Source: Struthio camelus
Taxonomy: Eukaryota > Chordata > Aves > Struthioniformes > Struthionidae
Direction: 5' to 3'
DNA: 64,000 nucleotides
NCBI RefSeq assembly: GCF_040807025.1
Contig: NC_090967.1
Location: forward strand, 1,672,001-1,736,000
The position numbers and the translations under genes were made by a program. Every line of letters starts with the position of its first letter. The first letter of the stretch is position 1. Below the pieces are notes generated by a model. That model was not told where the DNA came from. It searched no databases and saw nothing but the letters and a program-made list of their open reading frames with translations. Shown one piece after another: positions 39,201-51,389 of the stretch.

Positions 39201-40475
39201 TTCCTCTCAGCCCAACTGTTATTTCAGTTTTGGCCGTATCCATCCAGCACAGGATGGATATGCCTTGCCATAGCTGCTCTGGGAGTAGAGAAGCCAGGGA
39301 AGGTTTGAAGTCTGGGCCTTTCCCTGTCCCTTTTTCTACCCCTTTGTTTCAGAAAACAGCTATCTGCCATAGCAAGAGGCAATTCAGACTCGCAGGCTAG
39401 CCAAATGCCCACAAGAGAGTGAAATGGATGTGACCTGTTCTCCCTTCATCTTGTCTGATCTCCATTTTGTCTGAGTGGTGCTTTTCATATGAGCTCGTAT
39501 TTTAGGCTCATACTCTTCCATGGATGGCCCAGGGTCTTTCTTGGGAATATACACCTACACATAGTCTTTCTCACTTTGCCTTTTCTCTGCCCTAGCCCCT
39601 CCCCAGCATTTCTTTCCTGCTTCCCTTTCACCTGCTCCCCAGCCTTCCTGCTGCTATGGTTGGGTGACAATGGTAGGATCAAGAATGAATGGGGAAAAGG
39701 GAATCACATCCAGGTTTCAGTATAAAAGTTGGGCTGTAAGGAAGCACAGGTTATTAGGTTGGAAGCAATTGCTCTGAACAGTCTCTGACTTGAGTGATAT
39801 GAGCAGTCCGCATGGGACCTGGCACCAGTAAAATGCAAGTTTTCTCTTCAGTGCAGGGAGATGTCATCCCACAGGACAGCATGGTGACAGGAAGGTCAAA
39901 ACTGAAATACCAGTTGGGCTGAGAGGAAGCTGCAGAGCTGCATGTAGGGTATATCATTTTGTTTGACTGCATTTTTTCTGTAGTCAAGCAATACAAAAAT
40001 ACTAAACAATGTAGCTTGGCAGCATCAGCAGCAGTTCACTGAACACTAGCAGACACAGTTGTTATTTGCTCTGAGCATGGTTCATTTCTGTGGATGAGAC
40101 ACTGTGATACAGCACCTTTGTGTACACCCTGCTCTGTATTAATAGCCTGAAATGCCTGGAATGACAATTCATTACTTCAGGGGAAGGAAGACAGAGACGT
40201 CCTTTTTGGCATCCTGTACTAGTATGTTGTACAAACTAGAGAAGGTCAAAAAGCCTTACTGTCATTTCAGGTAACTTAGTCTCATACTACTATAGGCTAA
40301 GTCTACCTTCTGTGAGCTGAGAAAACAGGATGGAAGTACTTTACTTCTGCTGATGATATATTGATCCAAATTTAACTTGACCCATTTTCTCTGGCATTCT
40401 CCACATGGTATTCTATTGGCATTGTGTTGTTCTCCATCAGCCCCCAACACTGTAAGTGTGTATATGTATTACAAG
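33300..40475. other. Non-coding, no gene recognised
   Basis: Open frames are at most 125 codons and match nothing known to me. No clear interspersed repeat seen. Confidence 0.45.
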
Positions 40476-40477
40476 GG

Positions 40478-40640
40478 CGAAAGGGACCAGTTGTGATCAT
40501 CTAGTTTGACCTCCTTTTCCAGGACAGGAATAGCCCTGTGTTAATTAATTTTCTTTTAAGTAGAATATACTATTTAGAAAAATTTCTGAAGCTGCATTCC
40601 TTTTTTCTGGTAGTGATGAATTCACCACAATTCCAGGCAA
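40478..40640 (-). mobile_element. Ancient CR1 3' fragment
   Basis: Plus strand AGGGACCAGTTGTGATCATC TAGTTTGACCTCC and following sequence match, in reverse, the same old CR1 3' end seen near 3.3 kb. Confidence 0.65.
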
Positions 40641-40644
40641 ATTA

Positions 40645-43600
40645 TATAAGCTTGGGTCTACCTGACCCTAGAAATTATGCATGACAATTAGGAAGATGCA
40701 GTCAGCTGCTGCTGTGGTTGAGCTGAACTGAGCTTAATAATTTTGATCCTGACATTGACACACTAAGAGGTGGTAGTTCACCTTAACCAGCGTGGACTGC
40801 CAACACTCATGCATACAGCAGTCACAGGCACAGTCTCAGAGACCGAAGTACAAATGAGATCTGGTGTATAAAAAGCCTAGTCATGGTGGATGATCCTGCA
40901 GCAGTTACTGGGACAGTAGTACATCCAAGTTTCTTCCAAATGCCCCCCTCAAACCATTGCTTCCCTTAGGGTAGATTCATGTGGTACCCTCCCTCCTCCT
41001 CCCAAGTGAGATCTTAGACCACAGACCTAAGTGCTATTTGTGTTGACTTTTGGGGTCTGATTTTGCAATTTGCTTTCCATTAGGAGTCTATGCAGTTATC
41101 TACTAGCTTTCTTGAAGGAGAATTCAAAACTACAATACTTCAGAGTAAGCAGAGGCCTAGAGCAATAAGCAGTGTACATACTTGGCTGCCCATCACTGAA
41201 TAGTAGAATACCTTAAAATCAACTGCTTTGATGGAGTAGACTTTCTTTCACTCCCACTAGTTCCCTCTAGGAAAAGCATGTTCTACCTTTATCTTCTCCA
41301 GAGACTTTTTCACTCTTTTTTATGACATCTTTCTGTCTTGCTTCTTAGGCTCTTAATTTTGGCAAAACACCTCTTTGACCTGGGATAGAGCCTTGCTGTA
41401 AGAGCCCTGAGTGAAGAACTCAAAGGTTCCCAGATCCAGCATCAGTAAGAATATCTAAACCTCCCCTGCTGTCGAACGTCTCCCAGAAGGTGAATCAGAA
41501 AGATACAGAATCTTCTCTTAAGGATTACAGGTGTTATTAAATGCATCTCCTTTCCCTTCTCACTTGTAGGCAGGGAATGGTATCTTTTATAAAGGTCATA
41601 TTTAACTATCTTCTTATCTTTGGATCTTGTCCAGACAGCAAGATCCCTGCGAGATCACACTTTTCTAGCCATTCTAAGTCATTAAACCAGCTTCCACATT
41701 AACAGTTGAATAGGTTGAGCTTCATAAGCCTTCTCCCTCCTGCTGCATCCTTGACCACTTTGAGGTTTTTCAGGTGACAGTATATCCTGCCCTTTGTACA
41801 GTCCTCCAGAGCTGGTGCCTCAGAGATAATTTTGGCCCTTAGGGTGCTCCAGAAAGGTCTGCTGGGCACCATCCACCCACTGAAACTGTATTGATTTGTA
41901 GTCTGGGTCTCCCTAGAACACGCAGGAAGCATTGTGGGTGTACAGACATTACTGGATTGTGATTCACAAGGTCACCGTATGCGTGGAAGGTGCCATGAGC
42001 TTGCTTTCCTTGTAGCCTGTCCAAGAATACAGCAAAACATTGTAAGAACAATCACACTGTATGAGATCTCTTGTTCCTTTAACCAAACATCCTTGGTGAT
42101 TTCCCAAACGGAGTTTTTTTCCAATCGCAATATCGGTATCCCAGTATCATGGACCATTAATCAGATGGGTGAAGTGGTAGCTCCAGATGCCTGTGGATGT
42201 CAGACTGAACTCAGGCAGGCGAACAGGGCCTGAATCATTGCACAGAGAAGCTTTGAGTGGTACCGGCTGCACACTGTCAACAGAGGCAACTCAAACTGCT
42301 CATTAAAGAAGCTCATTAAAAAAACTGAGCCAAAGGGAAAGCACATTCCCAGCTTATCAGGCCACCTCCTCTGTGAGCTCTCTGATCTACTTTTCCAGTG
42401 ATTGTTCCTGACCCAGGATAAGCCCCTGAGAAATCTCACAGCTCATAGCCTGCAGCAAATGGGCATCAGCAAGCAGCCGTGTTGGACCCGGGAGTGTGGC
42501 ATACTCAGTCTGACTAACCAGCTGGAAAATTCCACTCCTCTTCACCACAGCAGACCGTGGTGATGCACTTGGGAAGGAGACCTTGCCAGCAGTGTGTTTA
42601 TCTGCTTGCTGGACTGCTGCTCTGCTTTGCACCTGTGAATTGTGCCACATTTGCCAGGAAACTTGCACTATGTTCTCAGCCCTCTTTTAGCAACGTGATA
42701 AGAAGTAGCTATGAAACAGTATCCTGCCTCCTCTGCTGTTTTTCCTTATTACTTTTATTTTTGAGTGCTGCAGTCAATACAGATTGACATGAAGAGTGAG
42801 CCTCCTGTTGACAGAACAGGGATAGGAGCAGAACTAACTTCCCCTCTGGAACCTCCAGCTCTGGCCAAGCTGAGCACAAGAAAGCCGTTTCTCTGATGCT
42901 TTCACTCCTTGCACTGCTGCTAAGGGGTGAGCTACAGACACCCATCCTCCCCACCCTTCCTGAATTAAGCTGACACCTGCTGATTTGTGCGGAATTTGTC
43001 AAATAGCCTTAACAGTCCCTTCATGCTTGAAGACTATCAAACAATGAATAATAAAGTAATACTAATAAATTGTTAGAACATTTTGCTTTTCACTTCTATG
43101 TCTGGCTGAGAATCTGAAAGCTTTCAGATGCTCCCAGCCCCCATCTCTCACTTTGCCTTATTTGTGCACATTTTTTCCCCTCACTCCATGTAATATTCAT
43201 CCTCTTCCCACCCCCTTCCTCTCCTTACCTTCTGGATTTGCAGATATGCTCAGCGTAGGTATGCTTAATGCCCTGTTATGAGTTAGGAAAAGCTTGCAAG
43301 TGTCTGGGCAGAAAGCCTTATGTTACAATGTCACTCAGGTCATCAGCCTACACTGGGTACTAACCAATGGGAATAAATCTCATGGGAATTAGACAGCTGG
43401 AAATCCTGGGAACTATGTTTCATGCTTTGAATGGACTATTGCTAACTTCCTTTCAATGCTACACAATGAAATAAGACACAAGGCTTCTCAGAAACCTATA
43501 TATGTAAGCAGCAAATCAAGACATAAAAGTTATTCAGACATTTTTCTGGAATATTTCTAAAATACATGCAGTGTCTAGGTGTCTAGCCTGCTAGTGGACA

Positions 43601-46165
43601 CCAGGTGCCTAGCTGCTTCAGATAAGAGGAGACACAAAGAAACTCAGAGTAAGCATCTCCACAGTTACCCAAGGGACTGAATGTGCACCTTGCAGCAATA
43701 ATGTGCTCTTGGTGCTGACAGAAGGGGAGCAAGGTGCAGGCAGGGAGTGCTCTCTGAAGGATTTTACTTAGATACTCAGTAACAAGGTTATTTACTAAGG
43801 CTTCAACTCCAAAATATCCCTCTCCTTAGACAGGAATTTGAAACAGACATAGTTTCATCCACATGGCTAAAGCACTGTCTCAAAAATGAATTTATGAGAG
43901 AGGTCTGTTAGCACTTTCCAGGTCAGCTAATTTAAAATGAGGCATCAGAAGAGGGACAGGAATTTAAAGAAGTGATGCTTGCTCAGTCTAACCAACGCTT
44001 CCAGGGTTCTGGCACAGAAATGAATACTTGACGTTTGTTTAAACTAGGTAACTTGCATCTCAGAAAGAATTTGGTAGACAATGTAAAAGAGGAAGCTAGA
44101 CAGAGTCTAATATCCTACATTTACTTACATGAAGCCCAAAAGAAAATTAGTTTCTTGAAGGTCAGAGGTGTGTGAGCTTCTGTTCAGGAAACCTGGATTT
44201 GGGTAAGTTTTGTAAGAAGAACAAATAATTTTAGAGAGAGCCTCATCACCCATGCCTACTCACGTGGGAAATGGAACAATATCTCTGAAAACCAGAAAGA
44301 AGATGGTCTTTGCAAGTTTCTCTGCAACTTCAATGCCTTCCTGGATGAAGAGTCACATCCAAATACAGGGCCTCCTATATGAATAAAAAAGTCTTCATAT
44401 AAAATTGAGTAGCATTCTGAATATTGCCTTTATAGGGTTCTCATCATACCTTCACACTTTAGACCTGAAGCAAAGCCTGAGAAGGGTTTGTGAGGCAGAG
44501 AGGGGCACTGATTTGCTCAAGGGCCATTCTCAGCTTGCTCAGGCAAAGCTACCACAGCTGCAAACTCCCAGCTGCAGAAAAAACTGGACACCAGGCTTTT
44601 AAAAAAGAATAGAAAGTCTTTGGAGAGCAGCAGTTATCCACAAGCCCCATAGACCATCACATCCATGGTGTGCTCTTTATTCCTTTTTGTGCCTGCAACT
44701 TACGTTGGCCCCAGCTCTTGCCCACCCAGCCCTAAGCAACTGCCCTTTGTCAGTGTGGGCTGTGAGCCAGGGTCAGCATGTGGTATTGTGGTGCACAGAC
44801 ATTTCTCGGGCTGAGCATTATGCATGGCTAACAGCAAGTCAAGAGCAGTTTGTTAGCAGGATTCAAACCCCGCTAGCTTGCTGCAGGAAGATGCTAGGCA
44901 ATAGTTGCCACTGGCGATATGAGCTGCTAGAGAAGGATAGCAGAAAGGAGCCAGTAGGCCTGAGGTCAGGTATGACGTAGAACATTGTACCCCCGAGAGC
45001 TGAGGGAGACAAAGTTTGTCCTGAGGATAAAAGTAACCGCAAACTGACAGTAATGCTGTCTGATATTAATTATGCACAATTTGCAAAGTGAGAGCAGAGG
45101 AGGCCCTTCTCAGAGCACACAACCATGCACAAGGATACACACGCAAGGCCAAATGAGCTCCTTCCTGAGCCTTGAACAGTATAGGTGTTGCCTGCAGCAC
45201 CACGACCCCACTGGCACCATGTTCACTGACATACCTTCTGAGCCAGGCCAATACAGCTGCTTACCAAATGGTTGCTTTTGCATGGTGTTGCATGGCACCC
45301 TGCAGACATACTGGCTTACTGGGAATGCACTCCTGGATTTCTAAAGTTACGATGCATTGTGTGGTGCATACATGTCCCACATCCAATGCATTAGGATGTT
45401 GCTTATTTTTCTTTCAAAGGATTTACCACTGCTCTCTACAGATACTGCTACAGAATCATGGCGGCATCGCAGCTCGGAGGAGGAAATTGGGCAAGATATA
45501 AACAAATCCTAACAGTTTGGAAGCCCTGTTGCATGACTGTGCAACACATTGAGTTGGCTAGTGCAAAGAATCATGAATCTCCAAAATCTTTCATTAAGTG
45601 AGAGATTAAGGCCTAAAGTGTGCTTTCATACAATACATTCTTCAAGAACTTCATCAGATAGTAAATAAGCAAGCGGAGAAATAAGTGGAGATAAAGATGA
45701 CTCAAATATTACCCAAACTTATGATAAAATTGATAAATTCATATGAGAAACATATATACTTACTTATATGGCAGTTAGACCCAGACATTCAGTTCTCATT
45801 TCCTTTTAAGCTGTAATTGACTGGTTAAATTTCCCATATCTCACTAGAAATAAGTGCCTATGCGTTGCAAAATGTTCACATGGTATCTAACACTTCTACA
45901 AAGCACCGCAAGCCCATAGCCTTGTGCAGTTAGTTCATATAAGCAGGCACGTCTGACACACTGAGGAATGTGCATGGCTCCATTGCCCTGAAAGTGCTGT
46001 ACATTCACAGCACTCCTATAGTTCTCCAGAAATCCCAGATTTGATCACAGTATGTATGCTATGATTATTTAGGCTCCATTTATTCCATCTATGAAGAAAA
46101 GCTTAAGAGATGGCTTGACAACAGTGAAGTGCCATCAGACGAGACTGAAGAGAAGGCACATTAAA
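40645..46165. other. Non-coding, no gene recognised
   Basis: No conserved coding pattern or RNA gene. Overlapping short frames at 41.7-42.8 kb lack similarity to anything I know. Confidence 0.45.
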
Positions 46166-46169
46166 AGAA

Positions 46170-46375
46170 ATGCAGAATAAAATTCTATAATTGGGAGCTT
46201 AAGCTAGACGTATTCAAACAAGATGCAGACCTTTAAGGGTGAAAGTTATTAATTGATATACCACCTCAGGGTATGAAATAATTTCTTTAATTCAGCATGT
46301 TTTATGTCAAAATTGGATTTCACCTTTCAAAGATATGTTCTAATTCAATCCTGAAGCTCACTGCAGAAAGGCTGA
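46170..46375 (+). mobile_element. Ancient CR1 3' fragment
   Basis: Contains AGCTTAAGCTAGACGTATTC and, later, AAAGATATGTTCTAATTCAA, matching in order the old CR1 3' region seen reversed at 3.3 and 40.5 kb. It stops before the final 3' end. Confidence 0.65.
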
Positions 46376-46379
46376 GAAA

Positions 46380-47960
46380 AATCCTCACTTTTGCTACACA
46401 AGAGGACTAGAGTGGATAATGTCACTTTTGCTTTTAAAAGTTACGACTTACAGTAGATGACATATATCCGGTTTTAACAGAACACTTGATTCCTTGACAT
46501 GAGAGAAGATGGGGATCAATTGCAGACTTATAGAATAGATAGACAAAGCAATGGATGAAGGGAAAATAGCAATTGGAAAAAAAGTAAATACGATCCTAGA
46601 AGGTAAGCAAATGGATTGAGTGCTGTTGTACGGGGCATCTCTGAAATGTCAGCTCTAGCTGCTGGGTTCAGCAATTGAATTCAGGTTGGTGCAAATGAAT
46701 AGAAAGGCTACGAAGATGATCGGAGCCAGTCTCATGAAATAGATGGGAAACACCCGATTTGTAAAAGCTGAAAACCATGCCCAATTTCTATCTGTAAATA
46801 TGATGAAGTGAAGTAAACAACATGGAGGGAAGAAAGCCATTTAAGCTAAAAAAACAACTTTGGCTCAGGAACGAACAGATATAAATGAGACATGACCAGA
46901 TTGGATATTAGAACTGTTTCCAGCCACCAGATGAAGAGAGTTTGAGAACAACCTTTCAAAAAAAGCCAAAAGGAAATCTGACCTAACTTCTTATAGTGTG
47001 GTATATACAACACTTGTGGCCTGCTACAGCCCTTTCCGGGCTTGATAACTTTCTTCCTTGACAGGTCAGTCAATAGGATCTCATGATCTGAGCAGTGCCA
47101 CCAGCCAGCAAGGTCCTTCTACAACTATATTTTTCCTTCTTAGGACTTGTAGAGACGCAAGATAGTAACAGTAGAGATCCTAGATGGTAGCAGTGGGAAG
47201 CAGGCATGGAACTATGGGAATTATGTCCCAACACACATGAGCCAGCTGGTCCCAGCAGAGTCCTACAGCCTGGGATATTCCTAACCCAAGCTCAATATGT
47301 CTGTGTTCACTTACACTTCCCTTAGGTCAGGCTGCCTTGGCACACAAAGGCCTTGCTAAAGACTATGATGGGAACCTTCTAGGAAAGCTCTTGCTGTCCA
47401 TCAGTGGAGGCAGATAGCAAATCTGGCCTCCAGCCCAGTGTCCTGTACTACAGTTTTAACACTGGCTCTGCAACCAACAGCCACGACACAAACTCCCACA
47501 CACAGTAACACAGGGTGCTGCACACATAAATGCTTTTCAGCAAGTGTTTTGTTTTGTAATCCTTTTTAATTACAAAAAACTCTATATTCTCTATTCTATA
47601 TAAAATCCGTTCTATATCTATAGAAAATTGTGACCTTAGGAAAAATACAAAATCCACCTCTTAACAGAGCAAAGGTTGGAAGTGCCCTCCCACTCTTCAA
47701 TGAATACAATCATGAGAGCTAGGGAAGAGCTGGATTCAAGTCTCTGCTCTAGCTTGGCAGGATTGAAATCCACATTTTAGGGGTGTGATCTACCTAGCAA
47801 ACTATTCCAAGTGGTGAATACCCTGTGTCTCTTGTTGGGTCCAATCAGTTTGTGTAGATACTACATGGTAAAGAAGACCTAGAGGATAAAATAGAGGTGC
47901 GCTGGCAGGTGCCTGCAGAACACTGACTCAGCAATGCTGAACATGCACAGATGAGGAAGA
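46380..47960. other. Non-coding, nothing recognised
   Basis: AT-rich in part. The first 250 bases may still belong to the old CR1. No gene seen. Confidence 0.4.
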
Positions 47961-47964
47961 GGGG

Positions 47965-48376
47965 CTGAAAGGATGTGCCAGGGCACAGGACCTGTGGGCA
48001 CCATCCTAGAAATGCCATGATGGAATCACTGAAGCAGCCCATCTGGGAAGAGTGGGTATTTTGTTTCAGAGGAAGAAAGGTGGGCCACTTCAAAATGTGG
48101 CTCACTTCCAGCAAAGTGCTGGAAAGCCCACTCACAAACACAAAGAAATGCCTTAGAAGGATTTGCAGTCTTTAGTTCACATCTCTAATTCACTCGAGTT
48201 TAGTTCACATCTCTAATTCACTTGAGTCCAGCCCTTGAACTTTCACTTTCTGGACACACCAGTCCAGAGCTCAAATCAGCATGTTGGTGGTCCTCAGCTC
48301 TGGGTGCGTCCGACAGAACAATTGGGGCTGAACCTGTGAGAAAGGCTTTCAGTAATGGGGCTGCTCAGGGATAGAA
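47965..48376 (+). repeat. Unnamed repeat, copy A (split by insertion)
   Basis: 47965-48054 and 48325-48376 together match, in inverted orientation, the uninterrupted segment 50080-50222. Shared landmarks: GATGTGCCAGGGCACAGGA, GGGCACCATCCTAGAAATGC and TGAGAAAGGCTTTCA. About 270 bp sits between the two parts in this copy only. Confidence 0.85.
48171..48226 (+). repeat. 28-bp tandem duplication
   Basis: Two 28-bp units (48171-48198, 48199-48226) differing at one base (CTCGAG versus CTTGAG), inside the insertion that splits copy A. Confidence 0.95.
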
Positions 48377-48423
48377 CTCCAGAGGTCCCTTCCAACCTCA
48401 GCCATTCTGTGATTCTGTGACTC
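48374..48423 (+). mobile_element. CR1 3' end
   Basis: CCAGAGGTCCCTTCCAACCT followed by CATTCTGTGATTCTGTGACT: the conserved CR1 3' end with the 8-bp tail repeat. A severely 5'-truncated copy of about 50 bp. Confidence 0.9.
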
Positions 48424-48429
48424 TAAGTG

Positions 48430-49655
48430 CATTTTGGGTAGTACCAGGAAGGCATGTGAGAAGCCTGTGCTGACCTGTAGCTGCCCAGGAGGAGTCAGGG
48501 CTGGGTTGCTGTAGCTGCTGGCCAACATGGGTACAGTGCCCTGCTCAGCACAGCCAGGGAGCTAGATGCTTATCCTGAGCTGAGGTCAGCACTGAACATG
48601 CAGGACCCCTCTGGAGTTGTGTTTAGCCAAAGGTCTGTTTGTCTGTGAGCCTCACGTTGAAGCCCTGCTTAGTTCAGATTTTTCTCTGACATCTGAAGTC
48701 TAGGAAGATGCCATTTAGCATAAAGAGTGGAATTCACATAATCAGATATTTCCAAGGTCTCTGACAGGAAGAAAACATGCTAAATGCCTAATCACAACAC
48801 TGTTGTGGTAAAAGTCATGATGGCTGATAACCCCAATCTCATAGATGCATCAGCACCACATCCTAAAGCTTTTATTTTCTCCTTAATATAGACTATAGCT
48901 TTGAATGTTCACAGTCTATACTTCTAATTCTACCAACTGTTTTAGATGCTATTTTTAAATGCTAGGTTTTGATGCCAAGATAGGCCTTGACTTCTTTATT
49001 ATAGACAAAAATATTCCAGACTGCTGGGGAATCACAGAGGTAAAGAAGACAGAAGAAGAGACCAAAAGTGTTGACTGTTTTCAGGTGTATCTGCAAACTT
49101 TTTTGTTAAATCATTTCACTTCCCTTGAAGAGCCTCCCTTCTGCTATGCGGTCATTGCAGACTTGAACCCATGCACTAGGTGCCTCCAGATTTATGGCCT
49201 TTCTTTCACGGCCTAGTGCAGCACTTCTAAACTTAGGTGGGCTGAAATCCCGTCATCTGACACTGGAGCACAGGGTACCTCTAGAGTAGCTAGTCCTTTA
49301 GGAATGATAGACAGAAAGGCGAGAATGCAGTGAATTGGGACATTATATGAGTAAAGCCAAAATCAAGGAAGTGAAAACTTTGAGTAAGATATTGTGAAAA
49401 ATGCAGTGCTTACTTTCTCCATCTAGTGGGGAAAATCAGCTGCTGGTCTCTGGAGGCTGGGCCTATATCTGTATGAATGTACCTTCGGGAGTGAACTCTA
49501 GGATCAAACACCATAAATGTGCCTCCAGATCTTATGTGTTTTTGTACTCTCATCCTACTCAAATGGACAGGCTGTTCTAGTGATAACAGTCCACTTTCTT
49601 TTCCCTTCTACTGGCACAGCTAATTTCAGACAGTCATTTAAGAATAGAAGAGATC
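48430..49655. other. Non-coding, nothing recognised
   Basis: No gene or repeat family recognised. Confidence 0.45.
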
Positions 49656-49656
49656 A

Positions 49657-49930
49657 ACTGTATCACAGAATCATAGAAAGGTGTAGATTGGGCAGGACAT
49701 TTGGAGGTTTGTAGTCTAACCTCTTCATTGGAAAAAGGCTGGCTTTAAAGTTAGATCAGGTTACTCAGGATCTTGTCTAGCCAAATTTGAAAATATCCAA
49801 GGATAGAGATTCACCACCTCACTGGTCCATGTCTCCATACTGCATCACTGTCCTGGGAAAGCACTTCAAGAAAACAAAGTCCTGGAAAAAAAATTACCCT
49901 CCAGCCCTGTCACAGAAGGTGTGCAAAATT
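49657..49930 (-). mobile_element. CR1 LINE 3' fragment
   Basis: Plus strand begins ATCACAGAATCATAGAAAGG, the reverse complement of the CR1 tail, then AAAATATCCAAGGATAGAGA and the region corresponding to 'caacctgttccagtgc' in reverse. Moderately diverged. Confidence 0.8.
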
Positions 49931-50079
49931 GCTGTTTGCAAGGCTTTTTGCTCACACCGGATGCTAGCTCTGTGCTGGATGCAGAGAAAGGTACTGTTTT
50001 CACCTAGACTGTGCCAAGGTCCAAACTGCCAGGGGCTCCCAGGAGTGTAGGGAGGTCAGTGATATTTCTAGCCTTTTAG

Positions 50080-50222
50080 TTCTGTCCCTGAGCAGCCCCA
50101 TTATTGAAAGCCTTTCTCACAGTTTCAGCCTGCTCTTCCCGGAAGGGCTGCTTCAGTGATCCCCTCATGGCATTTCTAGGATGGTGCCCACAGATCCTGT
50201 GCTCTAGCACATCCTTTCAGAC
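50080..50222 (-). repeat. Unnamed repeat, copy B (uninterrupted)
   Basis: Reverse complement of copy A at 47965-48376, roughly 90% identical by eye over about 140 bp. Lies 2 kb away in inverted orientation. Confidence 0.85.
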
Positions 50223-50224
50223 CT

Positions 50225-51385
50225 TCATGCCAAGCATGAGACCCACTGTTCTTAAGGCATAAGAAGCTTCCTTCCTGTTATCCTAGACCACCACCTAGTG
50301 GGTACTGGCAATCATATCAGACATGGTCAGCGGAGCCCAGGTTGCTGTTGTGAGCTGACCCAAGAGCAATGCCCACGTGGGCAGGTTGTGTGCCAGGAGG
50401 AAGCAGGACAGTACCACATAAGCCCAAGAAGATGAAAGCTGCTTCTCGGCATGCTGGAGATGCCAACAATTCAGTGCAGCTGCCCCTCCAGTGCTGAGCT
50501 GCACCTTAGTGTTGGAAGGCAGTGCTCTAGAGAGCCTTGAGATATTTCTTCCTTCAAGCCAGGAACAGGATGGCAGCCTGGCCTTCACTCCTCCTGCCTG
50601 GCCTGCCCCTAGTCTAGAGAGAAGGGGCTTTAGGAAGGGCAAGTACCTTGCCTGTGTGACCCCCTATTCCCTCTACCCCTAGCCTTTCAGAGACCTGGCA
50701 TGGCTGACAGGTCATGCAGGACATGAGGAACACAAATCAGGTGGAGAATGGGTCTGGCATGGCAGCAGCAATCTCTGCCAAGTCTCCTACAGCTCTTGCT
50801 GCAGAAGTGCAGCAGAGCTTGGCGATCCCTTCTGCATTGCCACTACACATCCCCACCTCCCTCACTGTTGAAGCACGGCTTGGAATTGTGTGTAATGACC
50901 AAGGGTGGCATTCGCTGGCACCTGGCCATGCCCAGCCCCCGCAGAGCAGGACATGGTGTCACTTTCAAAGCCAGAAATATGAGCCTGACCCTTCCATGCA
51001 TTGCAGCAGCAAGAGCCACAAGTGCCAGCAGTGAGCTTCATTATCTTCCTACTGCCCGCCACATATGAAGTAGTGCAACACCACCCTGCAACAACAGCTC
51101 TCAGCTCTATCTGCCTCTATGGCAATCCTAATTTGTGTCTTTCCACCATGGCTCCAAAGCCACGGACATCCCTGAAGCAATAGGCTCCCCTTCCTTGTCC
51201 TGATGGCCACCTGCTCCTGGTGCTCAGGGAAAAATCACTGCACCATCTTCCTGTTTCTGACCTTGGGGGAATCAATGCACAGCTGCATACCAGGAACAGG
51301 GGGCCCTGGACATGATCAGGGATACTGGGTGAGGCAGATACCAGGCATCTGTATATGCAGGGATAGCTCTGACTAGTAGTGAGAA
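50225..51385. other. GC-richer non-coding block
   Basis: Several overlapping frames of about 100 codons on both strands reflect the base composition; none resembles a known protein. It could hold further sequence of the repeat seen at 50080-50222. Confidence 0.4.
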
Positions 51386-51389
51386 AAGT

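Noticed and set aside
50295-51068. Overlapping frames of 103-115 codons at 50.3-51.1 kb
   Set aside because: Both strands open because of GC-rich composition; none matches a known family or has splice-consistent neighbours.
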